Counted from the first letter of the stretch, positions 17,867 through 26,387 are shown. The stretch: 56,863 nucleotides of DNA from CBDUXT01 sp965371245 (GCA_965371245.1 CBDUXT010000029.1:1-56863); one strand, 5' to 3'. Translations and numbers: made by a program. Notes: generated by a model from the letters alone, not told the origin.

Positions 17867-18946
17867 ATGCGGATCGCCATGCTTGCTCCGATCTCCTGGT
17901 CGCTCCCCCCCAAGGGCTACGGTCCGTGGGAACTGGTCGCCTACAACATCACGGAACAACTGGTTCGCCTGGGGCATGACGTCACGCTTTTCGCGGCCGG
18001 CGGGACGACCAGCAGCGCGACCGTGGTCGAGACCGTTCCCCATGCGCTTTCTACCTGGCCCGAGGTCGAGCGGAACCAGAAGCGCGGCTTCGACCGACGG
18101 ACCGGTCTGATGGAAGGCCCGCCCGATGCACGCGTGCTCGAGCAGCTACACATCGCCGCGTGCCTCGAGCGGGCGGCGGCCGGCGAGTTCGACGTCGTCC
18201 ATTCCCACCTGCATGTTCACGCGCTGGCGTTCGCCCGGCTCATCCCGTGCCCGTTGATCACGACGCTGCACGGATCGGCCTGGGTACGAGCGACGCACCC
18301 GATGCTCATACGGTTCAAGACCCAGCCGTTCGTGTCCATCTCCGAGGCCGAGCGCACCCTTCTCCCGGAACTCAACTACGTCGCCACGGTCCACAACGGC
18401 ATTCACCTGGACGACTTCCCCTTTCAGAAGGAAAAGGAGGGCTACCTGCTCTTCGCCGGACGCCTCTCGCCCGAGAAAGGGCCCGACGTGGCCATCGAAA
18501 TCGCCCGGCGGGCGGGACGGCGGCTGTTGATGGCCGGCCTGATCGAGGATCAGTACCGCGATTTCTTCGACGCAAAGGTCCGCCCGCACATCGATGGACG
18601 CGACATCGACTACCTCGGCCTGCTTTCGCAAGAACAGCTTGCTCCCTACTACCGCCGCGCCTCCGGCGTACTCTTTCCCATCAACTGGTGCGAGCCGTTC
18701 GGGTTGGTGGCCGTCGAGGCCCAGGCGTCCGGCACACCACTGGTTGCCACGCGCTACGGCGCGTTGCCGGAAATCATTCGGGAAGGCGAGACCGGCTTCG
18801 TCGTCGATAACATCGAACAAGCCGTCGAGGCGGTCCACAAGCTGGACGCCATCTCACCCGAGCGGTGCCGGGAGAACGCCGAGTCGCGTTTCAGTGACGT
18901 AGCCATGGCGCAAGGCTACGCGGCCGTCTATGCATCTCTTGTGTGA
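17867..18946 (+). CDS. GT4-family glycosyltransferase
   Basis: A 359-residue GT-B enzyme 18 bases after GH130, so in the same operon. Motifs are MRIAMLAPISWSLPPKGYGPWELVAYNI (acceptor-domain start), VHSHLHVHALAFAR, TTLHGSAW, the hinge and donor-domain start YLLFAGRLSPEKGPDVAIEI, DIDYLGLLSQEQLAPYYRRAS and the EPFGLVAVEAQASGTPLVAT loop with the conserved EX7E-type glutamates. No membrane helix is present. This sequence type is common beside GH130 genes. The sugar donor is not predictable, with GDP-mannose or UDP-sugars the likely candidates. Confidence 0.9.
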   Translation: MRIAMLAPISWSLPPKGYGPWELVAYNITEQLVRLGHDVTLFAAGGTTSSATVVETVPHALSTWPEVERNQKRGFDRRTGLMEGPPDARVLEQLHIAACLERAAAGEFDVVHSHLHVHALAFARLIPCPLITTLHGSAWVRATHPMLIRFKTQPFVSISEAERTLLPELNYVATVHNGIHLDDFPFQKEKEGYLLFAGRLSPEKGPDVAIEIARRAGRRLLMAGLIEDQYRDFFDAKVRPHIDGRDIDYLGLLSQEQLAPYYRRASGVLFPINWCEPFGLVAVEAQASGTPLVATRYGALPEIIREGETGFVVDNIEQAVEAVHKLDAISPERCRENAESRFSDVAMAQGYAAVYASLV

Positions 18947-18993
18947 TGAATCGGCATCGATTGCTACAGCACAAGTAAGACGATGCGTAATCC

Positions 18994-19014
18994 GAGGCGC
19001 GACCGTCAGGGAGC
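18994..19014 (+). repeat. Single arm of inverted-repeat family B
   Basis: GAGGCGCGACCGTCAGGGAG plus C matches the family B arm at 11457-11477 with two changes. It lies in the gap 18947-19140, which has no gene and borders the Rhs island. Confidence 0.5.
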
Positions 19015-19140
19015 GGTCTAGCGTACCCGCAGAAAAGCGCTCGCTCGTGCGAAGCGGCCCGTCGTGGACAAGATCAACGAGACCTTGGCGGTCATCGTGT
19101 CCGCGCGCGGTCACGGTCAATAATACTTGGCCGATCCGTT

Positions 19141-20502
19141 ATGGCCCACGGATCAAAGCCATCGGGCGTGCTGTTCCGTTCCAGCCGGGCGCATACGCGC
19201 CGCCCCCGCCGAGCAGGTCGATGGCGCGCAGCAAGTCGCTCGCCGAACAACCGCCGCACCGAGACGCTCAAGTACAGCTACGACGGCGTCAATGTCGTGG
19301 CCGAGTACGACGAGTCGGACAACCTCTCCCGCCGCTTTATCCACGGCACGCAGCGCATCGACGAACGGGCGGTGATGCTGTCAGGCGTGGGAGCCAATGG
19401 GGTGGGGGTGGACTCCTACTACTACGCTCTTCAGGAGCTGGACACCGTCACGGGCCTGATCAGCCGCAACGGAACCCTGGCCGAGGCTTACACGTACGAC
19501 GCCTACGGCAAGGTTTCCACCTGGGGCTATCCGCTGTGCGACATGAACCGCGACGGCGACGTGGACGGTGGCGACCTGTCGGAGTGGGTGGCAGCTTGGC
19601 CGAGCAACCCGGCCACCGACCCGGTGGCCGACTTCGACACGGACGGCGACATCGACGGGGTCGATACGAACGATTGTCTGGATCAGGGGACGAACGACCC
19701 GCCGGTGCTGCTGGCCTCCAGCGGAATCGGGAACCCCTACTTCTTCACCGGCCGGCGCCTGCACATGCTGGAGGTGCTGCACGACAGCCCGGAAACCATC
19801 CAGCTCAACCGGCAGGTCCAGTACAACTGGCATAGGCATTACAGCCCCCAGCTGGGGAGGTGGCTGGAGCGGGATCCGTTCCTTTACATCAACGGGGCCA
19901 ACCTGTATCAATACATCTCCGGCCGCCCTTACTGGGGCATCGACCCGTACGGGCTTTCCTGGCTTGATTGGTTGCAGAGCGGGTTGGACGTCGCGGGTTT
20001 CTTACCCCTCGTTGGGGCTGTGCCGGATGTGATCAACGCGGGCATCAGCTTCGCGCGAGGCAACACCAAGGAGGGTTTAATCAACCTCGCTGCGGCGATA
20101 CCGGGGCTAGGAGACGCCGCCAAAGGCATGAAAATGGGCGCTGAGGCGCTGGGAGCCGTCGCGGCGGCCGTGAAGGCCGCCGATAAGGTGCGCGATGCGG
20201 CCAAGGCCGCCGATAAGGCGAGGGATGCTCTCAAGGCAGCCGATAAGGCGAGAGATGCGACAAAGGCTGCGGGAAAAGGTCCTGGGAAGAACGCACAGCA
20301 CGGCAACCGTAGGCCCCAGCCATCCAAACAAAAACAACTCGACGAGCTTAAAGAGAAACTGAAGAATACTAAATCAAGAAGGGAAAAGGAGAAAATCAAG
20401 AATAAGATGAAGAGAATAAGAGAGGCCTTAGCTAAGGATGTGAAGGGTACCCAGCATTCCCAAACGTCGAAAAAGGGAGGAGCGTGCGGGCCGAAACGAT
20501 AG
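19141..20502 (+). CDS. Rhs/YD-repeat protein fragment with dockerin-like insert, pretoxin and C-terminal toxin
   Basis: Rhs homology begins only at 19249 (ETLKYSYDGVNVVAEYDESD), so the gene is 5'-truncated. The start is uncertain and the first 35 residues are probably not part of the family. In order: Rhs strands; a dockerin-like Ca-binding insert (CDMNRDGDVDGGDL and ADFDTDGDIDGVD); the Rhs core end (YNWHRHYSPQLGRWLERDP and YGIDPYGL-like GIDPYGLSW); a hydrophobic pretoxin segment (AGFLPLVGAVPDVINAGISFA); three KAADKxRDA repeats; and a Lys-rich tip with GKNAQHGN and KGTQHSQTSK. Base composition turns AT-rich from about 20330, typical of an imported toxin cassette. The tip could be a nuclease, by inference from its His pairs and basic charge. 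Confidence 0.75.
   Translation: MAHGSKPSGVLFRSSRAHTRRPRRAGRWRAASRSPNNRRTETLKYSYDGVNVVAEYDESDNLSRRFIHGTQRIDERAVMLSGVGANGVGVDSYYYALQELDTVTGLISRNGTLAEAYTYDAYGKVSTWGYPLCDMNRDGDVDGGDLSEWVAAWPSNPATDPVADFDTDGDIDGVDTNDCLDQGTNDPPVLLASSGIGNPYFFTGRRLHMLEVLHDSPETIQLNRQVQYNWHRHYSPQLGRWLERDPFLYINGANLYQYISGRPYWGIDPYGLSWLDWLQSGLDVAGFLPLVGAVPDVINAGISFARGNTKEGLINLAAAIPGLGDAAKGMKMGAEALGAVAAAVKAADKVRDAAKAADKARDALKAADKARDATKAAGKGPGKNAQHGNRRPQPSKQKQLDELKEKLKNTKSRREKEKIKNKMKRIREALAKDVKGTQHSQTSKKGGACGPKR
19249..19380 (+). repeat. Rhs direct repeat, copy 1
   Basis: These 132 bases match 21371-21502 at about nine in ten positions and encode the same Rhs segment (ETLKYSYDGVNV to HGTQRIDERA). The copies stand 2,122 bases apart in direct orientation and flank the toxin and immunity genes, so recombination between them could lose or swap the cassette. 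Confidence 0.85.
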
Positions 20503-20966
20503 ATGGAATCACAAGAATGGGTGGACACAAGACAACAGGCATAATTTGGGACTGGGTACCTTTGGTGTCTGTAGGACCAATCGGATTTGATGTTCCCGCG
20601 CAACCACTTATTAAAGCTCATGACCTGAAGAAAGTCGATGAATACTCCGTCGAAGGCACTGACGAATCTTGGTCTGTATATGCCCTCCCAGTCGGTGGCA
20701 CGAGGATCTATGTCGGTGACAAGAAACAACAAATTGAGTCAGTGGGCTGTAATGATGACCTCATCTACCGAGGCCGAAGCCTGTTCGGGCTCACATTGGA
20801 TGAGATCAGATCAATTCTCGGGCCTGAGGATGAGATTGGTGAGGAACTATGTGACCCACCTCAGATTCCAGTCGAATTCGAAGAGTATAGCCTCCAACTT
20901 TGGTTTCAAGATGGTGTCGTGATATCGGGATCTGTTCAGGGGCCGATTGAAGAGGACGAGGAATAA
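20484..20966 (+). CDS. Candidate cognate immunity protein of the Rhs toxin
   Basis: A 160-residue acidic protein, or 149 residues if the ATG at 20517 (MGGHKTTGIIWD) is used. The GTG at 20484 has AGGGAGG three bases upstream, which is close, and neither start is decisive. The gene overlaps or directly follows the toxin stop at 20502. It has no signal peptide and an acidic tail (PIEEDEE), as expected of a protein that neutralises a basic toxin. Motifs such as GRSLFGLTLDEIRSILG resemble those seen in small immunity proteins, but I do not assign a family. Base composition is AT-rich, like the toxin tip. Confidence 0.65.
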   Translation: MRAETIDGITRMGGHKTTGIIWDWVPLVSVGPIGFDVPAQPLIKAHDLKKVDEYSVEGTDESWSVYALPVGGTRIYVGDKKQQIESVGCNDDLIYRGRSLFGLTLDEIRSILGPEDEIGEELCDPPQIPVEFEEYSLQLWFQDGVVISGSVQGPIEEDEE

Positions 20967-21370
20967 CAAGCGCACCACCTGGACTTCGTTTTCCTCGGAC
21001 GAGTATAGAATGCCTCCTATTTGGTGCATTCCCTGAGTGCCTTTGTTAGAGGTTTGGGGGAATGTAGGAAGAGAATTCTGCTTGGATCTTGGGGCGTTCC
21101 GTCACTCTGGCCTACGCCTCCAACGACGTCAACGAGTACACCTCGATCGAGGACGTCGGCGCCGCCGGCAACCCGATCACCGTCTTGTACGACGCGGCTG
21201 GGAACCTCTCGCGTGACGACGACGAGTACGAATACGCCTACGACTACGAAAACCGCCTGACGCAGATCGACTATGCGCCGGATGGCGGGGCCTCCACCCG
21301 GCTGGCCTACTTCGCCTACGACGCCCTGGGTCGGATGATCTCCTCGCAGCTTCGCTTCGACGCCGACGTC

Positions 21371-21502
21371 AACGGCCGCACCGAGACGCTCAAGTACAGC
21401 TACGACGGCGTCAACGTCATCGCCGAGTACGACGAGTCTGGCAAACTCTCCAGCCGCTACATCCACGGCACGCAGCGCATCGACGAACGGGCGCTGATGC
21501 TC
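21371..21502 (+). repeat. Rhs direct repeat, copy 2
   Basis: This is the partner of 19249-19380. The match ends at 21502, exactly where Rhs coding ends, which marks a probable recombination junction. Confidence 0.85.
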
Positions 21503-21720
21503 GGCACCCGCCGTATGGGGCCGGGTGGAAACACACCTGCCATGCGAACAGAGTCGTCACCGGTTTCCGTGGAGGGAGAACCTCGCTCGCCCGCGGGAGC
21601 GCGCTGGGCTGCAATGACGGGAGAAATCACAAGAAGGATGCCCAAGAGAACGGCCGCACACCGCGAGAAGATTGTTCCGGTACCTGGGGCGCGGTGGTTT
21701 TCGGGGATCCGGCGATTCAT
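21457..21720 (-). pseudogene. Possible reversed 5' end of a secreted protein gene
   Basis: The reverse frame from ATG 21720 starts with MNRRIPEN, a basic stretch, then CAAVLLGILLVISPVIAAQ, which looks like a real signal peptide with an A-x-A-like site. About 35 polar residues follow before it runs into the reverse of the Rhs fragment at 21503. It may be the leader of an rhs-like secreted gene inverted by the rearrangement. It could also be chance coding. Confidence 0.25.
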
Positions 21721-22001
21721 GGGAACGGCATCCTTCCTACGGCCCGAAGGGGGCAACTCGCCAGACTACCCCTTGGACGAAAGCCTCGGTTCGATCGACC
21801 CGACAACCGATGGGTCGCGCATGCAAACGCCCCAAAACCACCAACAGTATAGCGGAAAAGCCCGGTCGGATCAACCCCCTCCCTTTCGCTCGCCAGGTGA
21901 TTCTGCGTGAACCAAGCGCGGGAGAAAATCGGAAGAGAGTGGTGTGGCCTGCCCAAGCCATTTGACGCTTTTGGGAGGTTGTCCCCCGTGAAGGAATGGG
22001 G

Positions 22002-23531
22002 TCATCGGCCGGAGCTCCGCCCCTTGTCCTGTCCGACGGTTCGGGCGATTCGCCTTACAATGTTTCCCAGGTCATCAAAATCGCTGCCCAGCGATAGCGT
22101 GTGCATACCAGCTCTGTCAATCCATTCAATCTGGACCGAGGCATGGCTCGTGTCGAGTATGACATTCGCATAGTCCGCCTTCGCGTTGTACGCGAACCTG
22201 ATCTGCGCAAGCTCGATGCCGATATCAAGCAGCCGGTCGATGGCTGCGGAGAATCCGCCGTCGTGGGCTGCCACGATAGTGAACTCAAGATCGGGCAAGT
22301 CACGCGGATGAAGGTCATGCTGGCGCAACCGATAGAGCAACTCTCCAAGGCAATCGTTGTAACCCAGGTCGGGTTTGCCGTAGATCCGATCCGAGGGACC
22401 GATGTGTGCCAGATAGCCGAAGCGGTTCGGGAGAACAACCACAATGGCCGTGCAGGTCGCCACGCCGCTGGTCTCGAGCGTGGTTCCCGGAAGCGCCTTG
22501 GCGAACTCGTTCATGTCAACACGCTTTGCGCGCCGCTCGAGAGAATCCGGCGCGTGCGTCTTGATCTCAACTCGACTGAGGTACCGAACGATTTCTCTGT
22601 GGTAGAACCCGGTCTTCTGCTTGTAGTGTTCGGTAATCGCCTCTTGCTCATCGATCTCCGCGATGATCGCCCACTTCGTTCCGTATACTTCGAATGGCTC
22701 GAACGAACTGAGGACGCGAACGCCTCGATAGTCCCGTATCACGCGCTGCCCGGCCCCGGATGCGAGTGCTGCGGAGACCGCAAGCGTTTCCACCTTAAGC
22801 CGAAGATCAGTGAACTCGGGGCGGAATCGCGACTGGGTCACCATACGCTGCTCGGCGTTTACGCAGTACACTTCTCCGGTGCGTCCCAGACCGCGGCGAT
22901 CCGAGAGGATCGAGTTGAGCTTGTTGAGCGGACATTGCAGGACGAACCAGCCAATCAGGTTCCCGCTGGCCTTACGCCCCTTATCCACCGTCGGGGCAAA
23001 GACCGGCACCCCAAAGAACGCCGCCAGCTCGTCCGAGGGAGGATAGAGTTCGTAATCGATGAAGGTGATCTCGGTGGCGCTGCGTAGATGACGGGAGAGC
23101 TTGGTCTTCGCGAGCGCACTGCTGAACAGGTTGCTATGGTAATCGGATTCGCGGCGAAGCGAATGGAACACATAACCGCTTCGATCGACAAACAGAATGT
23201 CGAAAAGCTCGCCGTAGCGATTGACGTAGTGCGTATCGAGACTCAGGTCATAATCCGGACTCGGCACGCGGTTGCGCCCCTGGAGCCTTTGAAACGCGTC
23301 CATCATGACGGCGTCATGGACGATGCCGTCGGCAAGACGCCGCACGGCATCGAAGTACGCGCTGACCTGGGTCCTACGCTTCTGACGTACCTCTGCCAGT
23401 TTGCGAAAGAACGGTTCAGTGAAGTCGGCCGCCGCCGGCTCATGTTCCTGGCCTGGAACCGCAGCCAGGCCAAGAACAGCCAGCACGAGCATGATCGCTA
23501 CTCTCACCTGGAGTCGCGAGACTCGCGGCAT
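22002..23531 (-). CDS. Secreted double-Cache sensor protein with a CheD-like C-terminal domain
   Basis: A 509-residue protein. Residues 1-27 are a signal peptide (VAIMLVLAVLGLAAVPG). Residues 40-300 resemble the Cache sensor of the MCP at 26388: a Lys/Arg-rich helix (RQKRRTQVSAYFDAVRRLADG), RYGELFDILFVDRSGYVFHSLRRESDY and WAIIAEIDEQEA. Residues 340-490 resemble CheD glutamine deamidases: Cys360 and His376 (CTAIVVVLPNRFGYLAH), spaced much as in CheD, plus IRFAYNAKADYANVILDTS. No later membrane helix is clear, so the domain would face the periplasm, where a CheD has no known substrate. The CheD assignment is inference. It is last in a chemosensory run of genes. Confidence 0.65.
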   Translation of the reverse strand: MPRVSRLQVRVAIMLVLAVLGLAAVPGQEHEPAAADFTEPFFRKLAEVRQKRRTQVSAYFDAVRRLADGIVHDAVMMDAFQRLQGRNRVPSPDYDLSLDTHYVNRYGELFDILFVDRSGYVFHSLRRESDYHSNLFSSALAKTKLSRHLRSATEITFIDYELYPPSDELAAFFGVPVFAPTVDKGRKASGNLIGWFVLQCPLNKLNSILSDRRGLGRTGEVYCVNAEQRMVTQSRFRPEFTDLRLKVETLAVSAALASGAGQRVIRDYRGVRVLSSFEPFEVYGTKWAIIAEIDEQEAITEHYKQKTGFYHREIVRYLSRVEIKTHAPDSLERRAKRVDMNEFAKALPGTTLETSGVATCTAIVVVLPNRFGYLAHIGPSDRIYGKPDLGYNDCLGELLYRLRQHDLHPRDLPDLEFTIVAAHDGGFSAAIDRLLDIGIELAQIRFAYNAKADYANVILDTSHASVQIEWIDRAGMHTLSLGSDFDDLGNIVRRIARTVGQDKGRSSGR

Positions 23532-23650
23532 GACGCTACGCCCCCTTGCTCTTACGTTGCGTAGCGGACGACATTAGAATCACCACCTGAAAACCAATCT
23601 TCCGATGCATGTGTCTCCGCAGCCTTCCGGGGATTCACCCGGCATCCGCT

Positions 23651-24685
23651 TTAGAACGACACACCGATCGATACACCGCCGAAGAATTCGTCCTGAATGG
23701 TGCCGTTGTCTTCCGGGTTACCAAGCGCATCGTTGAAGTAGAGAAAACCGGACATCGACCACGAGCCGATTTTCGCCGGAAGTCTCATTGCGGTGGAGAG
23801 GTCGTACCCGATGTTCAGACCGTATTGCAAGTACGCAAACCGAGTGGATCCACTTCGCCCCGTGCCGAGTATGGGGTCAAGGTAGCCGTGATCGATCGCC
23901 GCGATGACGCCGGGCGTGACCGTCACATGCTCGGCGACCTGGAACTCGTGACTGATGCCGAGTTCAATCCAACTCTTCCCCGGAGCAGCCACAACATCCA
24001 TGGCGTAGAAGAAAGAGGGATTGAGTACGCCGTCCGCGTTGTCCGGCCACAACCACTTCCACATCCAGGCGTCGTTGTGCTCCAGCGTGACCGTCCATTC
24101 CTGCGTATTCGCGGCTTTGGCGTTGGGAAACGAAAAGAACACGTAGCCGAGCGTGAGCGTCGTGGCGATCGGCTCGATGTCGTAGGACCAGGCGATCGAG
24201 TAGTCCACTTCCTGAAGGTTTTGGCCTCCGGAAGCGGGATCGAACTTTTTCTGCCCGGCAAACCACTCGAACCAGGTGTTGAAGCTCAGCGAGCCGAGGC
24301 TGCCCGCTTCTCGCTCGAATAGCGGTCCGAGATCAACACCGAAGTCCACGCTCAGCTGATGGTTTCCCCGCTCCCGACCCTCACCGGGAATCTCCGAGAA
24401 ATTGATCCCGCGGAAGATGTAATCGGAGTATAGGGAATACTCCAGACCGAAGCTGAGGGGAGCGGGCGGAGATTCCTCGATGGCGGCGACGGGCGGCTCG
24501 ACATCCGTCCCCTCTTTGTGCGGCACCAAGGACAGCGATGTCAACGATGAGCCCATCGCCAGAGTCGCCGGGCTGTCCGCCTCCGCTGTCCGTCCGGCGG
24601 TCTGAGTTTGTTGGCCCACGGCCTTAGTTGCGGGCGCCGTCACGGCCAGTGCGGCCAGCAGCGACGTGTAATAACATGAGCGCAT
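23651..24685 (-). CDS. Outer-membrane beta-barrel protein (SDYxFRG family)
   Basis: 344 residues from the ATG at 24685 (MRSCYYTSLLAALAVTA). The open frame begins 27 codons earlier without homology. A signal peptide ends near VGQQ, followed by a disordered Pro/Glu segment. The barrel begins with SFGLEYSLYSDYIFRGINFSE, the hallmark SDYxFRG opening of a widespread outer-membrane family of unknown function. Alternating aromatic strands continue (TWFEWFAG, LGYVFFSFPN, AYLQYGLNIGYDLS) to the terminal aromatic VSIGVSF, with F last as BAM expects. Its place in the chemosensory run suggests a surface or uptake role linked to sensing, but this is inference. Confidence 0.75.
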   Translation of the reverse strand: MRSCYYTSLLAALAVTAPATKAVGQQTQTAGRTAEADSPATLAMGSSLTSLSLVPHKEGTDVEPPVAAIEESPPAPLSFGLEYSLYSDYIFRGINFSEIPGEGRERGNHQLSVDFGVDLGPLFEREAGSLGSLSFNTWFEWFAGQKKFDPASGGQNLQEVDYSIAWSYDIEPIATTLTLGYVFFSFPNAKAANTQEWTVTLEHNDAWMWKWLWPDNADGVLNPSFFYAMDVVAAPGKSWIELGISHEFQVAEHVTVTPGVIAAIDHGYLDPILGTGRSGSTRFAYLQYGLNIGYDLSTAMRLPAKIGSWSMSGFLYFNDALGNPEDNGTIQDEFFGGVSIGVSF

Positions 24686-24755
24686 GGTTGGTCTCCAGAG
24701 GCGCGCATGACCTCGCGAGGTCACGCCGCACTTATTCCCAGCGACGATCCCGACT

Positions 24756-24947
24756 CTAGGATCCAAGCGCCGCGTCGATTGCCGAAACGATCGTGTTCCC
24801 TACGACGGCATCCACGATGGATGTCAACGTGTTGTCCAATTGGGTGATCCAGAAGTTCTCTGTGATGCAGCCGCCACCGAACACCGCCAGACTTCCACCA
24901 ACCAGGAATGTTGCGACCTTCATTTTCCAACTGTGCTTTCGAGTCAT
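24756..24947 (-). CDS. Small exported protein, possibly a lipoprotein
   Basis: 63 residues from the ATG at 24947 (MTRKHSWKMK), with GAGGAGT in good position upstream. A basic start and hydrophobic stretch (VATFLVGGSLAVFGGGC) lead to a Cys at residue 26 that could be lipidated, though GGG before Cys is an untypical lipobox. The mature part is about 38 residues (ITENFWITQLDNTLTSIVDAVVGN), ending in alternating Ile/Val/Ala. Similar tiny Cys-containing exported proteins are frequent in planctomycetes. The function is unknown. The gene lies between the conserved hypothetical gene at 25000 and the barrel gene. Confidence 0.6.
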   Translation of the reverse strand: MTRKHSWKMKVATFLVGGSLAVFGGGCITENFWITQLDNTLTSIVDAVVGNTIVSAIDAALGS

Positions 24948-24999
24948 CGAAGTACTCCTCTTGTGAAAAAGTGGAACCGAGAATCCATCCGCTCGTGCG

Positions 25000-25389
25000 T
25001 CAGATTCGCCGACGTTGCGTAACTTGCCAATGCCCCGCAGGATTCCTCCGGGACCAGTCGTTCTCGGGCCTGTGTGAAGCACCCGTCACGGTGTCCTCGT
25101 ACATGTGCGAAAAACAGATGACTTCCCTTCCCAACTCCTTCACAAGACCGTGCAGTTGCCTCATCTTCACCAGCAATTCCACGCACGGTCCATTGAACTC
25201 CGGCTGTCGTTCCACGAGCACGCCCATGGTCCGGCTCGCCTCGCCAAGAGAGTCGCCAAGGTTGATACAACCCTCTGAGAAGAGCGCTAGGTCGCCCAAT
25301 CTGTCGCGATCATCCAGCGTCAGGGTTTCATCGGTCGCGCGGCCTCCGTCGATGATTGATTTGTCATCGGATACCGGCTCGCCATTCAT
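25000..25389 (-). CDS. Conserved-looking hypothetical protein of a chemosensory locus
   Basis: 129 residues from the ATG at 25389 (MNGEPVSDDKSII), with a GGAGGAG eleven bases before it. It is cytoplasmic, with no signal or membrane helix. The middle is helical (RLGDLALFSEGCINLGDSLGEASRTMGVLV and LLVKMRQLHGLVKELGREVI). It is acidic and polar at the start and basic at the end. I do not recognise a family. The place just after cheW and the helical character would suit a CheW/MCP-associated or adaptor protein, but that is only context. Confidence 0.6.
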   Translation of the reverse strand: MNGEPVSDDKSIIDGGRATDETLTLDDRDRLGDLALFSEGCINLGDSLGEASRTMGVLVERQPEFNGPCVELLVKMRQLHGLVKELGREVICFSHMYEDTVTGASHRPENDWSRRNPAGHWQVTQRRRI

Positions 25390-25532
25390 GCTTGGGCTCC
25401 TCCGCCCGCATCCGTCACGACAGTGATAGCGTCCCCTGGTCATCCACATGCCGGCGCGCCGAGGCGTTGCCGCTGAGTTCCGGCGCCGCCGGGCCGTGTC
25501 CGGGTTGGCCCCCGAGACTCTTCACGGCCTTT

Positions 25533-26102
25533 TCACAACGAAGTATCCGGTGCCGGCGCGCTCACCGCACATTCCGTTGCTCTGTTGGTGTCGACCACCA
25601 ATGCCACATCGAGTAGCTCCTCGCTGGTCAACACCCTATCGATGTCGAGCAGAATCTTGACCGCGTCGCCGACTTTGCCCATGCCGAAGATAAACGAAGT
25701 GTCAACGGAGCCTCCCATGCACGGCGGCGGTTCGACGTTCTCGCGGTTGATGTCGAGCACCTCGGAAACGGTATCCACGATGATGCCGATCTCCCTGCCC
25801 ACATCGACCACGATGATACACGTCTGCTCCGTGTGTTCGATTTCATCGAGGCCGAACTTCAGCCGGAGATCGACCACCGGGATGACCTTGCCTCGCAAGT
25901 TGATCACGCCCTTCATGTAGAGCGGCATTCGCGGGACGGCGGTGATATTCATGATCCCGATGAGCTCGCGAACCTTGAGGATCTCCACCCCGTACTCTTC
26001 GCTGGCCAGCTTGAACGTCAGGTACTTCTGGTCCTCTTCCTGGACCGAGCGACCCGCGGGCATCGCTGCATTCTTGGATTCGTTCAGGAGTGTCGTCGTC
26101 AT
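25533..26102 (-). CDS. cheW: Chemotaxis coupling protein CheW
   Basis: A 189-residue adaptor linking MCP receptors to the CheA kinase. After a 25-residue N-terminal extension the CheW SH3-like pair of barrels is clear: KYLTFKLASEEYGVEILKVRELIG, PRMPLYMKGVINLRGKVIPVVDLRLKFGL (the NLRG receptor/CheA-binding loop) and IGIIVDTVSEVLDI, then the closing FIFGMGKVGDAVKILLDIDRVLT. The tail of about 25 residues after this is unlike standard CheW. No cheA, cheB, cheR or cheY lies in the window, so the kinase is encoded elsewhere. AAGGTG lies before the ATG. Confidence 0.95.
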   Translation of the reverse strand: MTTTLLNESKNAAMPAGRSVQEEDQKYLTFKLASEEYGVEILKVRELIGIMNITAVPRMPLYMKGVINLRGKVIPVVDLRLKFGLDEIEHTEQTCIIVVDVGREIGIIVDTVSEVLDINRENVEPPPCMGGSVDTSFIFGMGKVGDAVKILLDIDRVLTSEELLDVALVVDTNRATECAVSAPAPDTSL

Positions 26103-26387
26103 CTTAGGTTCACCTTTCCATTGAGTGCCAACGCGTCACCCTACTGAGACCGGGCGGGCGGTGACAGTCGGAGTGCCACCCCCCCAGCCATGTGCAAGAA
26201 CCTTCGTGCTCTCGAGCCCACCACACCGGGATTCGTCAAGCTCTTTCGCTGGGAGACGGATGCCGGTTTGTCACGCCGGCACCCGGCCCCAGTTGACTGT
26301 CGGAACAACTCTCGCTTCCGGTCGGAGAGTTGGATCTCGGTTCGTCGGGCGACATCCGCTCAACAGCCGTGATGCCGGGAACGTTCG

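Larger units (their letters stand above)
21089..21910 (+). pseudogene. Displaced Rhs/YD-repeat core fragment
   Basis: From 21089 to 21502 the frame reads clear YD repeats: LYDAAGNLSRDDDEYEYAYDYENRL, LAYFAYDALGRMISSQLRFD and SYDGVNVIAEYDESGKLSSRYIHG. This part should normally lie upstream of the segment found at 19249. At 21503 the homology stops abruptly and the frame runs on to 21910 through unrelated, Arg/Pro-rich sequence. It has no core end and no toxin. It looks like the remains of a full-length rhs gene broken by insertion or rearrangement of a toxin/immunity cassette. Confidence 0.7.
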
